Positions 43,881-55,627 of a DNA stretch of 64,000 nt are shown piece after piece. Each line of letters starts with the position of its first letter. The first letter of the stretch is position 1. Made by a program: the position numbers and the translations under genes. The notes below the pieces were generated by a model, which had not been told where the DNA came from, did no database searches, and saw nothing but the letters and a program-made list of their open reading frames with translations. Source of the stretch: Nitrosococcus wardiae. Lineage in GTDB: Bacteria; Pseudomonadota; Gammaproteobacteria; Nitrosococcales; Nitrosococcaceae. Where the stretch lies: the NCBI RefSeq assembly GCF_004421105.1, contig NZ_CP038033.1, positions 2,251,659-2,315,658 on the forward strand. The letters run 5' to 3'.

Positions 43881-45056
43881 ATGTCCATCACTTCCTTTTA
43901 TCCCCCTGTCCGTATCCTCATGGGGCCGGGGCCCTCGGATGTGAATCCACGCATTCTTGAAGCCATGTCCCGGCCCACTATCGGCCATTTAGATCCTATT
44001 TTTATTACCATGATGGATGAGATGAAGGGCCTATTACAATATGCCTTTCAAACCAAAAACGAATTGACTTTCTCTGTTTCTGCGCCGGGCAGTGCAGGAA
44101 TGGAAACTTGCTTTGTGAATTTGCTAGAGCCTGGCGATAAGGTGATCATCTGCCAAAATGGCGTATTTGGTGGGCGGATGAAGGAAAATGCCGAGCGTTG
44201 CGGCGCTGTCCCTATCCTGGTCCAGGATCCCTGGGGTGCGGCAGTGGACCCGCATAAACTGGAAGAGGCCCTTAAATCCCACCCAGACGCCAAGGTAGTG
44301 GCTTTTGTCCATGCGGAAACTTCTACCGGTGCCTGTTCTGATGTAAAGACTCTGGTGGAAATCGCGCATCGTAATGATTGTTTGACGATAGTGGATACGG
44401 TGACCTCTCTGGGAGGTAGTCCCCTGAAAGTGGATGAGTGGGGTATTGATGCAGTTTACTCCGGGAGTCAAAAATGCCTTTCCTGTACGCCGGGGTTGTC
44501 GCCAGTAAGCTTTAATGAGCGTGCTGCTGAGCGGATCCGGACTCGGCAGACCAAGGTGCAGAGCTGGTTTCTTGACTTGAATCTGGTGATGGGTTACTGG
44601 GGAGGGGGCGGCAAACGGGCTTATCACCACACTGCACCGATAAATGCCCTCTATGGACTGCATGAGGCTTTGGTGTTGTTGCAAGAAGAAGGATTGGAAA
44701 AAGCCTGGGAGCGGCATCAGCGCAACCATCAAGCACTGGGTGCGGGTATCGAAGCGATGGGATTACGGTTTGTCGTTAAGGAGGAGGAGCGCCTCCCTCA
44801 GCTTAACGCAATTGCGATTCCTGAAGGCATTGACGATGCTACAGTGCGGACTCGGCTGCTGCAAGAATATGGGTTAGAAATTGGTGCAGGACTAGGTGAA
44901 ATGGCGGGAAAGATTTGGCGTGTTGGCCTGATGGGTTATGGCTCTAATCCACGCAATGTCCTGGTTTTCCTGGGTGCGCTGGAAGCTGTGCTCCACGACC
45001 TGGGAGCTGATATTGAGCCAGGGGTCGCCGTCAGAGCGGCCCGGGCAGTTTGGTAA
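43881..45056 (+). CDS. Serine-glyoxylate (or alanine-glyoxylate) aminotransferase, class V
   Basis: 391 residues, PLP-dependent. Motifs: PVRILMGPGPSDVNPRILEA, SAPGSAGMETCFVNLLEPGD, VHAETSTGACSDVKTL, DTVTSLGGSPLKVDEWGID and the lysine loop YSGSQKCLSCTPGLSPVSF (PLP-binding Lys near residue 196). The start at ATG 43881 is preferred because AGAGGAGAG is at 43870-43878. It converts glyoxylate to glycine with serine or alanine as donor. With glcD and glycerate kinase beside it, it fits glycolate salvage. The N-terminus extends in frame to 43812. Confidence 0.92.
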   Translation: MSITSFYPPVRILMGPGPSDVNPRILEAMSRPTIGHLDPIFITMMDEMKGLLQYAFQTKNELTFSVSAPGSAGMETCFVNLLEPGDKVIICQNGVFGGRMKENAERCGAVPILVQDPWGAAVDPHKLEEALKSHPDAKVVAFVHAETSTGACSDVKTLVEIAHRNDCLTIVDTVTSLGGSPLKVDEWGIDAVYSGSQKCLSCTPGLSPVSFNERAAERIRTRQTKVQSWFLDLNLVMGYWGGGGKRAYHHTAPINALYGLHEALVLLQEEGLEKAWERHQRNHQALGAGIEAMGLRFVVKEEERLPQLNAIAIPEGIDDATVRTRLLQEYGLEIGAGLGEMAGKIWRVGLMGYGSNPRNVLVFLGALEAVLHDLGADIEPGVAVRAARAVW

Positions 45057-45086
45057 TCTGTCCAATATTTGCCTTTCCAAGCCATA

Positions 45087-46139
45087 ATGGGAAACAGTTG
45101 CCAGCAACGGGTTTCCGGTTTGCGCGCCTCTCCATTCCAGGTGAGCTACGAAAATACGGCGTGTATTCCAACCCTGCTGAAGGAAGAAGATCTCTTGGTG
45201 CTTATTTCCTTTGGCCAAGAGGTCAGGGGTGGGGGAGGGGATCCGCGTCTAGTGACCGTGGAACTGCCGGAACTGGGTGGGGAGTCCACCCTAGAAGTTT
45301 GGCGTGCCCCCTGTGCGCCGGAGACGGGCTATGACGGGGAGATCCGCTACAGCCGGACGGATGCGGTGTTGTTTGGTTGCTTACCCTTTGAAGAAGGACG
45401 TGTTCCAGGGATGGAGCAGGCCACTTATTATGCCTACCGCTCAATTCTGGCTTGTCAGCAGCGCCTCGGCTATCCTTATTTGCTACGGACATGGAATTAT
45501 CTTCCGGATATTCACCGGGAAGAGGGGGGGTTGGAGCGCTATCGGGCCTTCTGCTTAGGACGTCACCGAATCCTAGAAACGACTCCAAACTTTGAACACC
45601 ACTTGGTGGCGGCTACCGCCATGGGAACCCGTACTTCCCAGGGGCTCATCTATTTTTTGGCCGCGCTTGAACCCGGGGTTCGGGTAGAAAACCCGCGCCA
45701 GGTCAGCGCTTTCCACTATCCCTCTCGCTATGCTCCCCGCAGCCCCTCCTTCTCCCGGGCCACCTTAAAATCTTGGGGAAGCGAGGCCCATCTCTACATT
45801 TCCGGGACGGCCAGTATTGTGGGACACGAAACCCAGCATGTGGGGAATCCTTCGGCCCAGCTTGATGAGATCCTCAATAATTTGCAAGCACTGGCAGATA
45901 ATGCCCGCTGTTTACATGGATTAAAAATTCAAGCCCTCAACGAGCTTAGCTTACTGAAGGTTTATTTGCGGCAGGGAGTGGATAGGGCCTCTATCGCCCA
46001 ACGCCTGCAACAACGCCTCGGTGGTGGTGTGCCCACTTTGTTTCTCCAGGGGGATATCTGCAGGAACGATCTATTGCTGGAAATTGAAGCCTTCCATGCG
46101 GGAGCAATAGAATCTCCTGATGAGACGCCCAGGGAATAA
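45087..46139 (+). CDS. Chorismatase (FkbO/Hyg5/XanB2 family) candidate
   Basis: 350 residues. Conserved pattern: YLLRTWNYLPDIHREEGGLE then RYRAFCLGRH, PAT-like region VAATAMGTRTSQGLIYFLAA, VENPRQVSAFHYPSRYAPRS then PSFSRA, and LYISGTASIVGHETQHVGNP. These fit chorismatases, which cleave chorismate to hydroxybenzoate-type products plus pyruvate. Family members make 3- or 4-hydroxybenzoate or a dihydroxy product, and the choice cannot be told here. It follows the aminotransferase by 30 bases, probably in one transcript. TTG 45069 is an alternative start. No ribosome site is clear. Confidence 0.75.
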   Translation: MGNSCQQRVSGLRASPFQVSYENTACIPTLLKEEDLLVLISFGQEVRGGGGDPRLVTVELPELGGESTLEVWRAPCAPETGYDGEIRYSRTDAVLFGCLPFEEGRVPGMEQATYYAYRSILACQQRLGYPYLLRTWNYLPDIHREEGGLERYRAFCLGRHRILETTPNFEHHLVAATAMGTRTSQGLIYFLAALEPGVRVENPRQVSAFHYPSRYAPRSPSFSRATLKSWGSEAHLYISGTASIVGHETQHVGNPSAQLDEILNNLQALADNARCLHGLKIQALNELSLLKVYLRQGVDRASIAQRLQQRLGGGVPTLFLQGDICRNDLLLEIEAFHAGAIESPDETPRE

Positions 46140-46167
46140 TTCCTGTTCTGAGGGATTGGGATAACTT

Positions 46168-48133
<1,966 letters not shown>

Positions 48134-48155
48134 GAGCTACTCCATTATTAATCAT

Positions 48156-49355
48156 TTAAATCGTATTGATAAAATTTCTGATCCGCCACGCGGCTTCAAC
48201 GCATTCATCATGGGGGGCGACGAGGGCCAAACGGATTCGTTGCTCTCCTGGATTAGCCCCGTTGGCTTCTCGGGCCAGGAAGCGCCCAGGCAATACCAAG
48301 ACATTTTCCTGTTGGTACAGTCCGCGGGCAAAATCAGGATCAGCAATTGGGGTTTTCGGCCAGAGATAAAATCCTGCCATGGGAGAAGAGAGAGACAGGG
48401 CAGAACCTAGAACATCAAGGACGGCAGAAAATTTTTCCCGGTAGCGGCGGCGGTTTTCTATCACATGGTGCTCGTCATTCCAAGCAGCGATACTGGCCGC
48501 TTGGGTTGGAGGGGGCATGGCGCAACCATGATAGGTGCGGTAGCGCAAGAATTGCTTGATGAGCTGACTGTCACCGGCCACAAAACCTGAGCGCAGTCCG
48601 GGCGCGTTGGAGCGTTTGGAGAGACTATGAAAGACCAAGCAGCGATGGAAATCATTCAAGCCACTTTGGGCGGCTGCCTGCAATAGGCCTGGTGGAGGGG
48701 CGCTCTCATCAAAATAGATTTCAGAATAGCATTCGTCCGCAGCGATAATAAAATCAAAACGCTGAGACAGTTCAATAAGTTCGGTTAGTGTGTCTAGGTC
48801 CAAGACGGCCCCGGTGGGGTTACCGGGCGAGCAGAGATAGAGAAGTTGACAGCGTTGCCACACCTGTTGGGGTACAGCACGATAATCAGGGACAAAATGA
48901 TTTTCGGCGGTACAGTTAACATAATAGGGTTGAGCACCGGCAAGCAAGGCGGCCCCTTCATAAATTTGGTAAAAGGGATTAGGTATGATTACCACCGGGG
49001 CCTTGCTAGAATCGATTGTGCACTGGGCAATGGCAAACAGGGCTTCGCGGGTTCCATTGACCGGGAGGATATGGCGTTCAGGGTCGATCGCCTCGACAGG
49101 CAAATGAAACCGCCCGGTGAGCCAGGCGGCGATGGTTTCTCGAAAGGCTGCCGTCCCTCGGGTGGTGGGATAAGTGGCTAAGCCATGCAGGTGGCTGATA
49201 ACCGCTTCAACGATCAAGCCAGGCGTGGCATGCTTAGGCTCGCCGATGGAAAGGGCAAGGGGAGATTTTGAAGACGATGGCACCACCTCCTTGAACAGTT
49301 GGGCTAAGCGCTCGAAGGGATAAGCTTGGAGTTGGTTGAGATCCGGATTGGTCAT
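48156..49355 (-). CDS. dapC: Succinyldiaminopimelate aminotransferase
   Basis: A 399-residue class I/II PLP aminotransferase. Seen: LYLCSPGNPTGAVLDLDTL, DFIIAADECYSEIYFDE, and the Lys loop VFHSLSKRSNAPGLRSGFVA (PLP Lys about residue 250). The end has NPGEQRIRLALVAPHDE. The assignment to dapC over other aminotransferases rests on its place before dapD and dapE. First gene of the dap run. Confidence 0.94.
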   Translation of the reverse strand: MTNPDLNQLQAYPFERLAQLFKEVVPSSSKSPLALSIGEPKHATPGLIVEAVISHLHGLATYPTTRGTAAFRETIAAWLTGRFHLPVEAIDPERHILPVNGTREALFAIAQCTIDSSKAPVVIIPNPFYQIYEGAALLAGAQPYYVNCTAENHFVPDYRAVPQQVWQRCQLLYLCSPGNPTGAVLDLDTLTELIELSQRFDFIIAADECYSEIYFDESAPPPGLLQAAAQSGLNDFHRCLVFHSLSKRSNAPGLRSGFVAGDSQLIKQFLRYRTYHGCAMPPPTQAASIAAWNDEHHVIENRRRYREKFSAVLDVLGSALSLSSPMAGFYLWPKTPIADPDFARGLYQQENVLVLPGRFLAREANGANPGEQRIRLALVAPHDECVEAAWRIRNFINTI

Positions 49356-49434
49356 TTTGAAGACTGAAGATCATGCAGCGAGGGTGGGTAGTATAAGCGA
49401 TTGTACTTCACTTCCATAATCCTCGTCAGGGGAA

Positions 49435-50319
49435 TTAAGAGGCCTCGTTAAGTCCATGGCGGCCGGCAAAATCACGGGCAAACTGCCATGCGGTACGGCC
49501 GCTACGGGAACCTCTAAGCAAAGCCCACTGCAGGGCAGCTTCAGTGGCCTGCTCCCTTAATTCAGGGGCTACGCCGTAATGGTTGAGCCAGGCCTTAACG
49601 ATCGTAATATAGCTTTTGTGATCAAAGGGATAAAAGGATAACCAGAGACCAAACCGGTCAGAGAGCGCAATCTTTTCCTCCGCCGCTTCGCTGGGGTGGA
49701 TTTCCCCCTTAACTCGTCGGGCATGTTGGTTTTCTTCCATGTATTCGGGCAATAAATGGCGGCGGTTGGAGGTGGCATAGACCAGAATGTTTTCCGGGGT
49801 GGTGCTCACGGAACCATCGAGTACCACTTTAAGTGCCTTATAGCTAGGGTCGTCGGCTTCAAAGGAGAGGTCATCACAGAACAGAATAAAACGTTCCGGG
49901 CGTTGGGAAACAAGGGCGACAATGTCAGGTAGATTGAGTAACTCATGTCGATCGACTTCGATAAGACGCAAGCCTTGGTCAGCGAAAGCGTTGAGCAGCG
50001 CTTTGATGAGCGAGGATTTACCTGTCCCCCGGGCGCCCCAGAGGAGGACGTTGTTAGCCGGTAGGCCAGAAAGGAACTGAGCAGTGTTTTGGACAATTTG
50101 CCGCTTTTGAACTTCAATGCCCTGAAGTTCACTTAGCTGGATGTTATGGGTATGGGGAACCGCTTCTAAATGGCCAGGATCCCGGGTGTGGATTCGGCGC
50201 CAGCGAAAAGCAATCGAATGCTCCCAATCGGGTTCTAATACCTCAGCCGTCAGCAAATTTTCAAAGCGCTCTAATAGCCCTGATGCTTGCTCTATGAGTT
50301 GTTCGACGGGTGTTTTCAT
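49435..50319 (-). CDS. DUF815-family ATP-binding protein (AAA fold)
   Basis: 294 residues. Walker A LLWGARGTGKSSLIKALLNA and Walker B FILFCDDLSFEADDPSYKAL are clear. ILVYATSNRRHLLPEYM and LSFYPFDHKSYITIVKAWL are typical DUF815 blocks. Role unknown. The frame extends to 50343, but M9 (ATG 50319) begins the conserved part KTPVEQLIEQASGLL and is preferred. It lies 79 bases upstream of dapC and may be cotranscribed. Confidence 0.88.
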   Translation of the reverse strand: MKTPVEQLIEQASGLLERFENLLTAEVLEPDWEHSIAFRWRRIHTRDPGHLEAVPHTHNIQLSELQGIEVQKRQIVQNTAQFLSGLPANNVLLWGARGTGKSSLIKALLNAFADQGLRLIEVDRHELLNLPDIVALVSQRPERFILFCDDLSFEADDPSYKALKVVLDGSVSTTPENILVYATSNRRHLLPEYMEENQHARRVKGEIHPSEAAEEKIALSDRFGLWLSFYPFDHKSYITIVKAWLNHYGVAPELREQATEAALQWALLRGSRSGRTAWQFARDFAGRHGLNEAS

Positions 50320-50343
50320 TACTTTTGGTTTAAATATACCCAA

Positions 50344-50711
50344 AAATATTATGTTACCATTTGCACAAGGATAACGGAGTAACGCTATTTAAAAATCCTT
50401 CGGTTAGAAGGTGTCTTGGAGTCTTCCATGGATGGTGAATGTCCCCCTAGCGAGGCCGCGAAGTGAAATGGCGCGTCGAGCGCGAGGGTCGAAATCAAAA
50501 CTTGTTTCATCCTCAAATTCGCGCTACGATTTGTCTGCTCGCGGAGCCTAGGGTCGGGAGGATCCGAAGCCAAAGCGCGTGGAGCGGTAAAGACCCCGAG
50601 GCCAAGATTCCCCTTCGCCAAGGACTGCTGAGAAACGCGAATTTGTCGGACTGATGAAATTTTGAATGGACAAAATCAGTCACGATGAAACTCCAATTAG
50701 ATCAGCTTAGC
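50344..50711. other. Intergenic region with an inverted-repeat element
   Basis: CAAATTCGCG (50514-50523) and CGCGAATTTG (50636-50645) are perfect inverted arms 112 bases apart, with TTCATC just outside both arms. A chance frame of about 78 codons on the minus strand spans it. It is possibly a repeated or MITE-like segment; no gene is recognised. Confidence 0.4.
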
Positions 50712-50740
50712 TTGAAAGCATTTTATCTATTAGATATCAT
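50712..50740 (+). promoter_or_regulatory. Sigma70 promoter of tRNA-fMet/rimP-nusA series
   Basis: TTGAAA (50712-50717), a 17-base spacer and TATCAT (50735-50740), 23 bases ahead of the tRNA. The likely start of the long transcript. Confidence 0.7.
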
Positions 50741-50762
50741 AAAGAGATATCGAGGTTGCAGA

Positions 50763-50839
50763 TGCGGGGTGGAGCAGTCTGGCAGCTCGTCGGGCTCATA
50801 ACCCGAAGGTCGCAGGTTCAAATCCTGCCCCCGCTACCA
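50763..50839 (+). tRNA. Initiator tRNA-fMet (anticodon CAT)
   Basis: A 77-base cloverleaf with encoded CCA. Acceptor TGCGGGG with CCCCGCT, D-stem GGAGCAG region, anticodon CAT (50797-50799) in a stem with three G-C pairs (GGG/CCC), T-arm GCAGG-TTCAAATC-CTGC. Position 1 (T) and 72 (T) are unpaired, the initiator hallmark; enterobacterial initiators have C1-A72. It is placed directly before rimP-nusA, as metY in E. coli. Confidence 0.97.
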
Positions 50840-50850
50840 AATTTAAATGG

Positions 50851-50874
50851 CAAAACCCCGAATTCGGGGTTTTG
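50851..50874 (+). terminator. Palindromic hairpin after tRNA-fMet
   Basis: CAAAACCCCGAA (50851-50862) and TTCGGGGTTTTG (50863-50874) form a perfect palindrome ending TTTTG. It is likely an RNA-processing/attenuation structure that lets part of the transcription continue into rimP. Confidence 0.7.
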
Positions 50875-50920
50875 TCGTATATGGCGCTCGCAATCTGAGA
50901 GGTACTTGTTGATTAAAACT

Positions 50921-50940
50921 GGGCCATTGGCCCTTTTTTT
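50921..50940 (+). terminator. Short weak terminator-like hairpin before rimP
   Basis: GGGC-CATTG-GCCC followed by T7. The stem is only 4-6 bp, so termination would be partial. Confidence 0.45.
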
Positions 50941-50952
50941 GTTTCTGTCAGT

Positions 50953-51405
50953 ATGTGGGGCGACGAACGAATTAGCAAATTAGTGGAACCGGTAGTGACC
51001 GCCCTTGGCTATGAGTTAGTAGGCGTGGAGCGCTTATCGATAGGCAAAGGGGTCCTTTTGCGGATATACATTGATACTCCTTTAGGGGTGACTGTGGACG
51101 ACTGCGAGCGAGTGAGTCATCAAATTAGTGCCCTACTCGATGTAGAGGAGCCTGTGGCGTCACCCTATACTCTAGAGATTTCTTCCCCCGGACTGAATCG
51201 GCCGCTGTTTACGGAAGAGCACTTCAAGCGCTTTGCTGGTGCAGAGGTCTCTATCACCTTAAGTGAACCGTTAAACGGGCGCCGTAGGTTTAAAGGCCTA
51301 CTTAGAGGGGTGCGCGGCAATGGTGTGATGATTTTAGTGGAAGGTGAAGAATTTGAGTTGCCATTAGAGCGTATTAAAAAAGCTCAATTAATACCGGAAC
51401 TCTAA
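50953..51405 (+). CDS. rimP: Ribosome maturation factor RimP
   Basis: 150-residue factor for 30S subunit maturation. Blocks: [57 protein letters not shown]. It is first in the rimP-nusA-infB order, after the tRNA-fMet gene, 44 bases before nusA. Confidence 0.95.
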   Translation: MWGDERISKLVEPVVTALGYELVGVERLSIGKGVLLRIYIDTPLGVTVDDCERVSHQISALLDVEEPVASPYTLEISSPGLNRPLFTEEHFKRFAGAEVSITLSEPLNGRRRFKGLLRGVRGNGVMILVEGEEFELPLERIKKAQLIPEL

Positions 51406-51449
51406 ACTCTGAAGGAAGTGTTGAGGATGGACCTAGCTCGAGGGCGGCA

Positions 51450-52970
51450 ATGAACAAAGAAATCCTGATGGTGGTAGACGCCGTTTCTAATGAAAAAGGC
51501 GTAGCCAAGGAAATCATTTTCCAGGCCATAGAAGCAGCCTTGGCAATGGCGACTCGCAAGCGTTACCAAGAGGATATTGCGGTACGGATTGCTATTGACC
51601 GGACCACGGGAGACTACCAATCTTTCCGGATCTGGGAGGTTATGGAGGATGAGGCAGAATTAGAGGCACCTCAGCGCCAGATATATTTGAGTGAAGCGCT
51701 CAAGCGTGATCCCAATGTTGAAGTGGGGGGCTTTATAGAAGAACCCATGGAATCGATCGCATTTGGGCGTATTGCTGCCCAAACCGCTAAACAGGTGATC
51801 GTGCAAAAGGTGCGGGAGGCGGAACGGGCTAAAGTTGTGGCTGCCTACAAGGACCGGGTTGGAGAAATGGCCATGGGTGTGGTCAAACGTACCGATCGTG
51901 GTAATGTGATTTTGGACCTGGGAGATAATGCCGAGGGTATGATCCCCCAGGAGGAAATGATACCCCGCGAGGCAGTTCGACCAGGGGACCGGCTGCGGGG
52001 CTATCTTAAGGAAGTACGTGCTGAGGGGCGGGGGCCTCAGCTGGTGCTTAGTCGGACCGCTCCGGAACTTTTGATCGAATTGTTTAAGCTAGAGGTTCCT
52101 GAAATTAACGAAAACCGGATTGAGGTTAAGGGCGCCGCCCGGGATCCCGGACTCCGGGCTAAGATTGCGGTGAAAACTAATGAAGCACGTATTGATCCTG
52201 TGGGAGCCTGCGTGGGGATGAGGGGTTCCAGAGTCCAGGCTGTATCAAATGAACTTGCGGGCGAGCGGGTAGATATTGTGCTTTGGGACGAAGATCCTGC
52301 TCATTTTGTAATTAATGCCATGGCACCGGCGGAGGTCGCCTCCATTGTGGTTGACGAGGAGAGCCATAGCATGGACGTTGCCGTAGCCGAGGGAAATCTA
52401 TCTCAGGCCATTGGTCGCGGAGGACAAAATATACGTTTGGCCAGCCAGTTGACTGGTTGGGAACTCAACGTCATGACTGAAGAAGAAGCCGGCGAGAAGG
52501 GTGAGGCCGAGGCAAAAGCACTCCAGCAAATGTTCATGGAACAGCTAGATGTAGATGAAGAAGTGGCGGCTATTCTGGTGCACGAAGGTTTTTCCAGTAT
52601 TGAGGAAGTGGCCTATGTGCCGGAACAGGAGATCCTTGCTGTTGAAGAGTTTGACTCCCAGATTGTTCAGGAACTGCGCAATCGGGCCCGTGATGTTCTT
52701 CTCACGCGAGCGATTGCTAATGAAGAAACTATTGAAACCATGCAGCCGGACCAGGAATTGTTAGACATGGAAGAAATTGACTATGAATTGGCCGGCATAT
52801 TGGCTAGCAAAGGTATTGTAACCAAAGACGACTTGGCAGAGCAGTCGGTGGACGACCTAATGGAAATTGAAGGAATGGACAAGGAAAAGGCTGCTCGCCT
52901 CATCATGGCGGCACGGGAGTCCTGGTTTGCTAGCGAGCAGGAGGGTGAAGGAACGGAGGAACGGCAATGA
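51450..52970 (+). CDS. nusA: Transcription elongation/termination factor NusA
   Basis: 506 residues. N-terminal RNAP-binding domain (about 1-130), S1 domain ([20 protein letters not shown], about 135), KH1 and KH2 ([20 protein letters not shown] and [17 protein letters not shown]), then two acidic C-terminal repeats ending [20 protein letters not shown]. It modulates pausing, termination and antitermination. It overlaps infB by 4 bases. Confidence 0.97.
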   Translation: MNKEILMVVDAVSNEKGVAKEIIFQAIEAALAMATRKRYQEDIAVRIAIDRTTGDYQSFRIWEVMEDEAELEAPQRQIYLSEALKRDPNVEVGGFIEEPMESIAFGRIAAQTAKQVIVQKVREAERAKVVAAYKDRVGEMAMGVVKRTDRGNVILDLGDNAEGMIPQEEMIPREAVRPGDRLRGYLKEVRAEGRGPQLVLSRTAPELLIELFKLEVPEINENRIEVKGAARDPGLRAKIAVKTNEARIDPVGACVGMRGSRVQAVSNELAGERVDIVLWDEDPAHFVINAMAPAEVASIVVDEESHSMDVAVAEGNLSQAIGRGGQNIRLASQLTGWELNVMTEEEAGEKGEAEAKALQQMFMEQLDVDEEVAAILVHEGFSSIEEVAYVPEQEILAVEEFDSQIVQELRNRARDVLLTRAIANEETIETMQPDQELLDMEEIDYELAGILASKGIVTKDDLAEQSVDDLMEIEGMDKEKAARLIMAARESWFASEQEGEGTEERQ

Positions 52971-55618
52971 GTGATGTAACCGTACGACAACTTGCCCATG
53001 TAGTCGGCACCCCTGTCGGCCGCTTGCTTGAGCAGCTACGTGAAGCGGGTATTGGTGTTGACTGCGAGGATGCGGCGATTACAGAGGCGCAAAAACTGCA
53101 GCTGCTAAGGTATTTGAGACGTAGTCACGGTGCTAGTGTGGATGCTGCAACACCAAAAAAGATTACCTTAAAGCGCCGGAGTCATAGTGAGATTCAGGTC
53201 AATGCCGGTGGTGGCCGCTCCAAAACAGTTAACGTTGAGGTGCGTAAAAAGCGCACCTATATTAAGCGCAGCGTGATACTAGAGCAGGAGCAAAAGCGTC
53301 TAGCAGAAGTCCAGGCGGAGCGTCGTCGGCAAGAAGAGGAACAGGCACTTCAGGAGCAGGCATCCCTTCGTGCTCAACAAGAACGAGAAGCACGGCTTAT
53401 CGCTGAGGAAGAGGCCAAGCGCCGTGCCGAGGAAGAAGCCAAGCGCCATGCCGAGGAAGAGGCCAAGCGCCATGCCGAGGCAGAAGCCAAGCGCCGTGCC
53501 GAGGAAGAGACCAAGCGCCGTGCAGAAGCCAAGCGCCATGCCGAGGAAGAGACTAAGCGCCGTGCTGAGGAAGAGACTAAGCGCCGTGCTGAGGAAGAGA
53601 CTAAGCGCCGTGCTGAGGAGGAGAGGAAGCCGAGGCCCAGAGTTGAGCCTGAAAAAGCTAGAACCGAAAAATCTGCTGGGAGGAAGGCGAAACCCCGTTC
53701 CCGCTCTGGGGACCGGGAACTTGAGCAAGAGCAGCGGAGAACCAAGTTTGGGCGCAAGGAATTGCACATCACTCCGGGTAAGCCCAGTAAGCGTAAAAAA
53801 CTCCGCTCCCAAAAGACGGCGGCACCCACACCTAAGCATGGTTTTGAAAAACCAACGGCTCCTATTGTGCGCGAAGTACCGATTCCCGAGACCATTACTG
53901 TTGCCGAGTTAGCCCAGAAAATGTCTGTGAAGGCAGCCGAGGTCATTAAGGTCCTCATGAAACTGGGAACTATGGCGACGATAAATCAAGCCTTGGACCA
54001 GGAGACAGCCACGATTGTCGTGGAGGAAATGGGACATAAGCCTAAACTCTTGCAAGAAAATGCGCTTGAATTAGAGTTGACCCAGCCTGAGCAGGAAGTC
54101 AGTAAGCAAGTTTCACGGGCCGCTGTGGTTACGATTATGGGTCATGTGGATCACGGTAAAACTTCGCTCCTTGACTATATCCGGCGAGCCAAGGTGGCCT
54201 CGGGTGAAGCAGGGGGGATTACCCAGCATATTGGGGCTTATAAAGTCCATTCGGACAGAGGTGAAATTACTTTTATCGATACTCCAGGTCACGCAGCTTT
54301 TACTGCCATGCGCGCCCGTGGAGCTAAAGTAACCGATATTGTGATTCTGGTGGTTGCTGCGGACGATGGCGTTATGCCACAGACCGTAGAAGCGATTCAA
54401 CATGCGGGTGCAGCAGGGGCGCCGCTGGTAGTAGCAGTCAATAAGATTGACCGTCCTGATGCTGATCCCGATCGAGTTAAGCAAGAATTGACTAATCACG
54501 ATGTGATCCCTGAGGAATGGGGAGGGGAAACTCAGTTTGTCAATGTCTCTGCCAAGACTGGAGAAGGAATTGATGAACTGATTGAAGCCATTTTGCTCCA
54601 GGCGGAAATAATGGAACTTAAGGCCTCTTCTGAAGGGACTGCTCGGGGAGTTGTGATCGAATCCCGGTTGGATAAAGGGCGGGGCCCGGTAGCTACCGTT
54701 TTGGTGCAAAGTGGTACCCTGTATAAAGGCGACATCCTTCTTAGCGGAGTAGAGACGGGTCGAGTTCGTGCCATGCTTACTGAAACGGGTCAGGAAATAA
54801 CGGAGGCAGGACCTTCGACGCCGGTAGAAATTCTTGGTTTGTCAGGAACACCCAATGCTGGTGATGAAGCCATAGTCGTCTCGGATGAGCGTAAAGCCCG
54901 GGAGATTGCGGGGCTTCGCCAAGCTAAAGAGCGTGAAGCTAAGCTAGCGCGACAGCAGTCGGCTAAGCTAGAGAATATGTTCAGTGAAATGGAAGAGGGC
55001 GAGGTTAGGACTCTTAATCTGGTGATTAAAGCTGATGTGCAAGGATCGGCCGAGGCTCTTTCTGAAGCTCTAATTAAGCTGTCGACTGATAAGGCAAAAG
55101 TTAAAGTGGTCGCTGCTGGTGTAGGCGGTATTAACGAGACGGACGTTAATCTGGCAGTCGCCTCTAATGCCATCCTTATCGGTTTTAACGTCCGAGCTGA
55201 TGCAACGGCTCGTCGTTCAATTGCGGAGAAAGGGGTTGATCTACATTATTATAGTGTGATCTACAATGCCATCGATGAAGTTAGAGGGGCTTTAACCGGT
55301 ATGCTAGAGCCCGAATATCGGGAGGAAATTATCGGTTTGGCTCGGGTGGATGATGTGTTCCGCTCACCCAAGTTTGGTGCTATTGCAGGTTGTTTGGTGA
55401 TTGAAGGTGTTGTGCGTCGTCATAACCCTATCCGGGTATTGCGTGATAATGTCGTTATCTTTGAAGGCCAATTGGAATCCTTGCGCCGCTTTAAAGAAGA
55501 TGTCCAAGAGGTTCGATCGGGGACTGAGTGTGGTATTGGCGTCAAGGATTATAGAGATGTCAAAGTGGGGGATCACATTGAGGTCTATGAAAAAATAAAA
55601 ATAGAGCCCACCTTATAG
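52967..55618 (+). CDS. infB: Translation initiation factor IF-2
   Basis: A GTPase that places initiator tRNA on the ribosome. 883 residues. N-terminal IF2N module [19 protein letters not shown], then a charged helix region (about 100-270) with an EEEAKRRA-type repeat array, a second IF2N at about 310, the G domain near 384-530 ([51 protein letters not shown]), then domains II to IV. ATG 52967 overlaps the nusA stop. Confidence 0.98.
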   Translation: MSDVTVRQLAHVVGTPVGRLLEQLREAGIGVDCEDAAITEAQKLQLLRYLRRSHGASVDAATPKKITLKRRSHSEIQVNAGGGRSKTVNVEVRKKRTYIKRSVILEQEQKRLAEVQAERRRQEEEQALQEQASLRAQQEREARLIAEEEAKRRAEEEAKRHAEEEAKRHAEAEAKRRAEEETKRRAEAKRHAEEETKRRAEEETKRRAEEETKRRAEEERKPRPRVEPEKARTEKSAGRKAKPRSRSGDRELEQEQRRTKFGRKELHITPGKPSKRKKLRSQKTAAPTPKHGFEKPTAPIVREVPIPETITVAELAQKMSVKAAEVIKVLMKLGTMATINQALDQETATIVVEEMGHKPKLLQENALELELTQPEQEVSKQVSRAAVVTIMGHVDHGKTSLLDYIRRAKVASGEAGGITQHIGAYKVHSDRGEITFIDTPGHAAFTAMRARGAKVTDIVILVVAADDGVMPQTVEAIQHAGAAGAPLVVAVNKIDRPDADPDRVKQELTNHDVIPEEWGGETQFVNVSAKTGEGIDELIEAILLQAEIMELKASSEGTARGVVIESRLDKGRGPVATVLVQSGTLYKGDILLSGVETGRVRAMLTETGQEITEAGPSTPVEILGLSGTPNAGDEAIVVSDERKAREIAGLRQAKEREAKLARQQSAKLENMFSEMEEGEVRTLNLVIKADVQGSAEALSEALIKLSTDKAKVKVVAAGVGGINETDVNLAVASNAILIGFNVRADATARRSIAEKGVDLHYYSVIYNAIDEVRGALTGMLEPEYREEIIGLARVDDVFRSPKFGAIAGCLVIEGVVRRHNPIRVLRDNVVIFEGQLESLRRFKEDVQEVRSGTECGIGVKDYRDVKVGDHIEVYEKIKIEPTL
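53405..53614 (+). repeat. 24-bp tandem repeat in infB
   Basis: Eight copies of an 8-codon unit E-E-E-A-K-R-R-A (variants with H, T) plus one 6-codon unit, residues 147-216 of IF-2. It encodes a long charged helix. The repeat array is likely to vary between strains. Confidence 0.9.
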
Positions 55619-55627
55619 CAAATCGGC

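Noticed and set aside
50385-50621. 78-codon minus-strand ORF before the tRNA gene
   Set aside because: Lies across an inverted-repeat segment with unusual composition; more likely a chance frame in a repeated non-coding element.
53300-53958. Long overlapping frames on both strands across the infB repeat region
   Set aside because: Shadows caused by the repetitive Glu/Lys/Arg codons of IF-2; no independent start signals.
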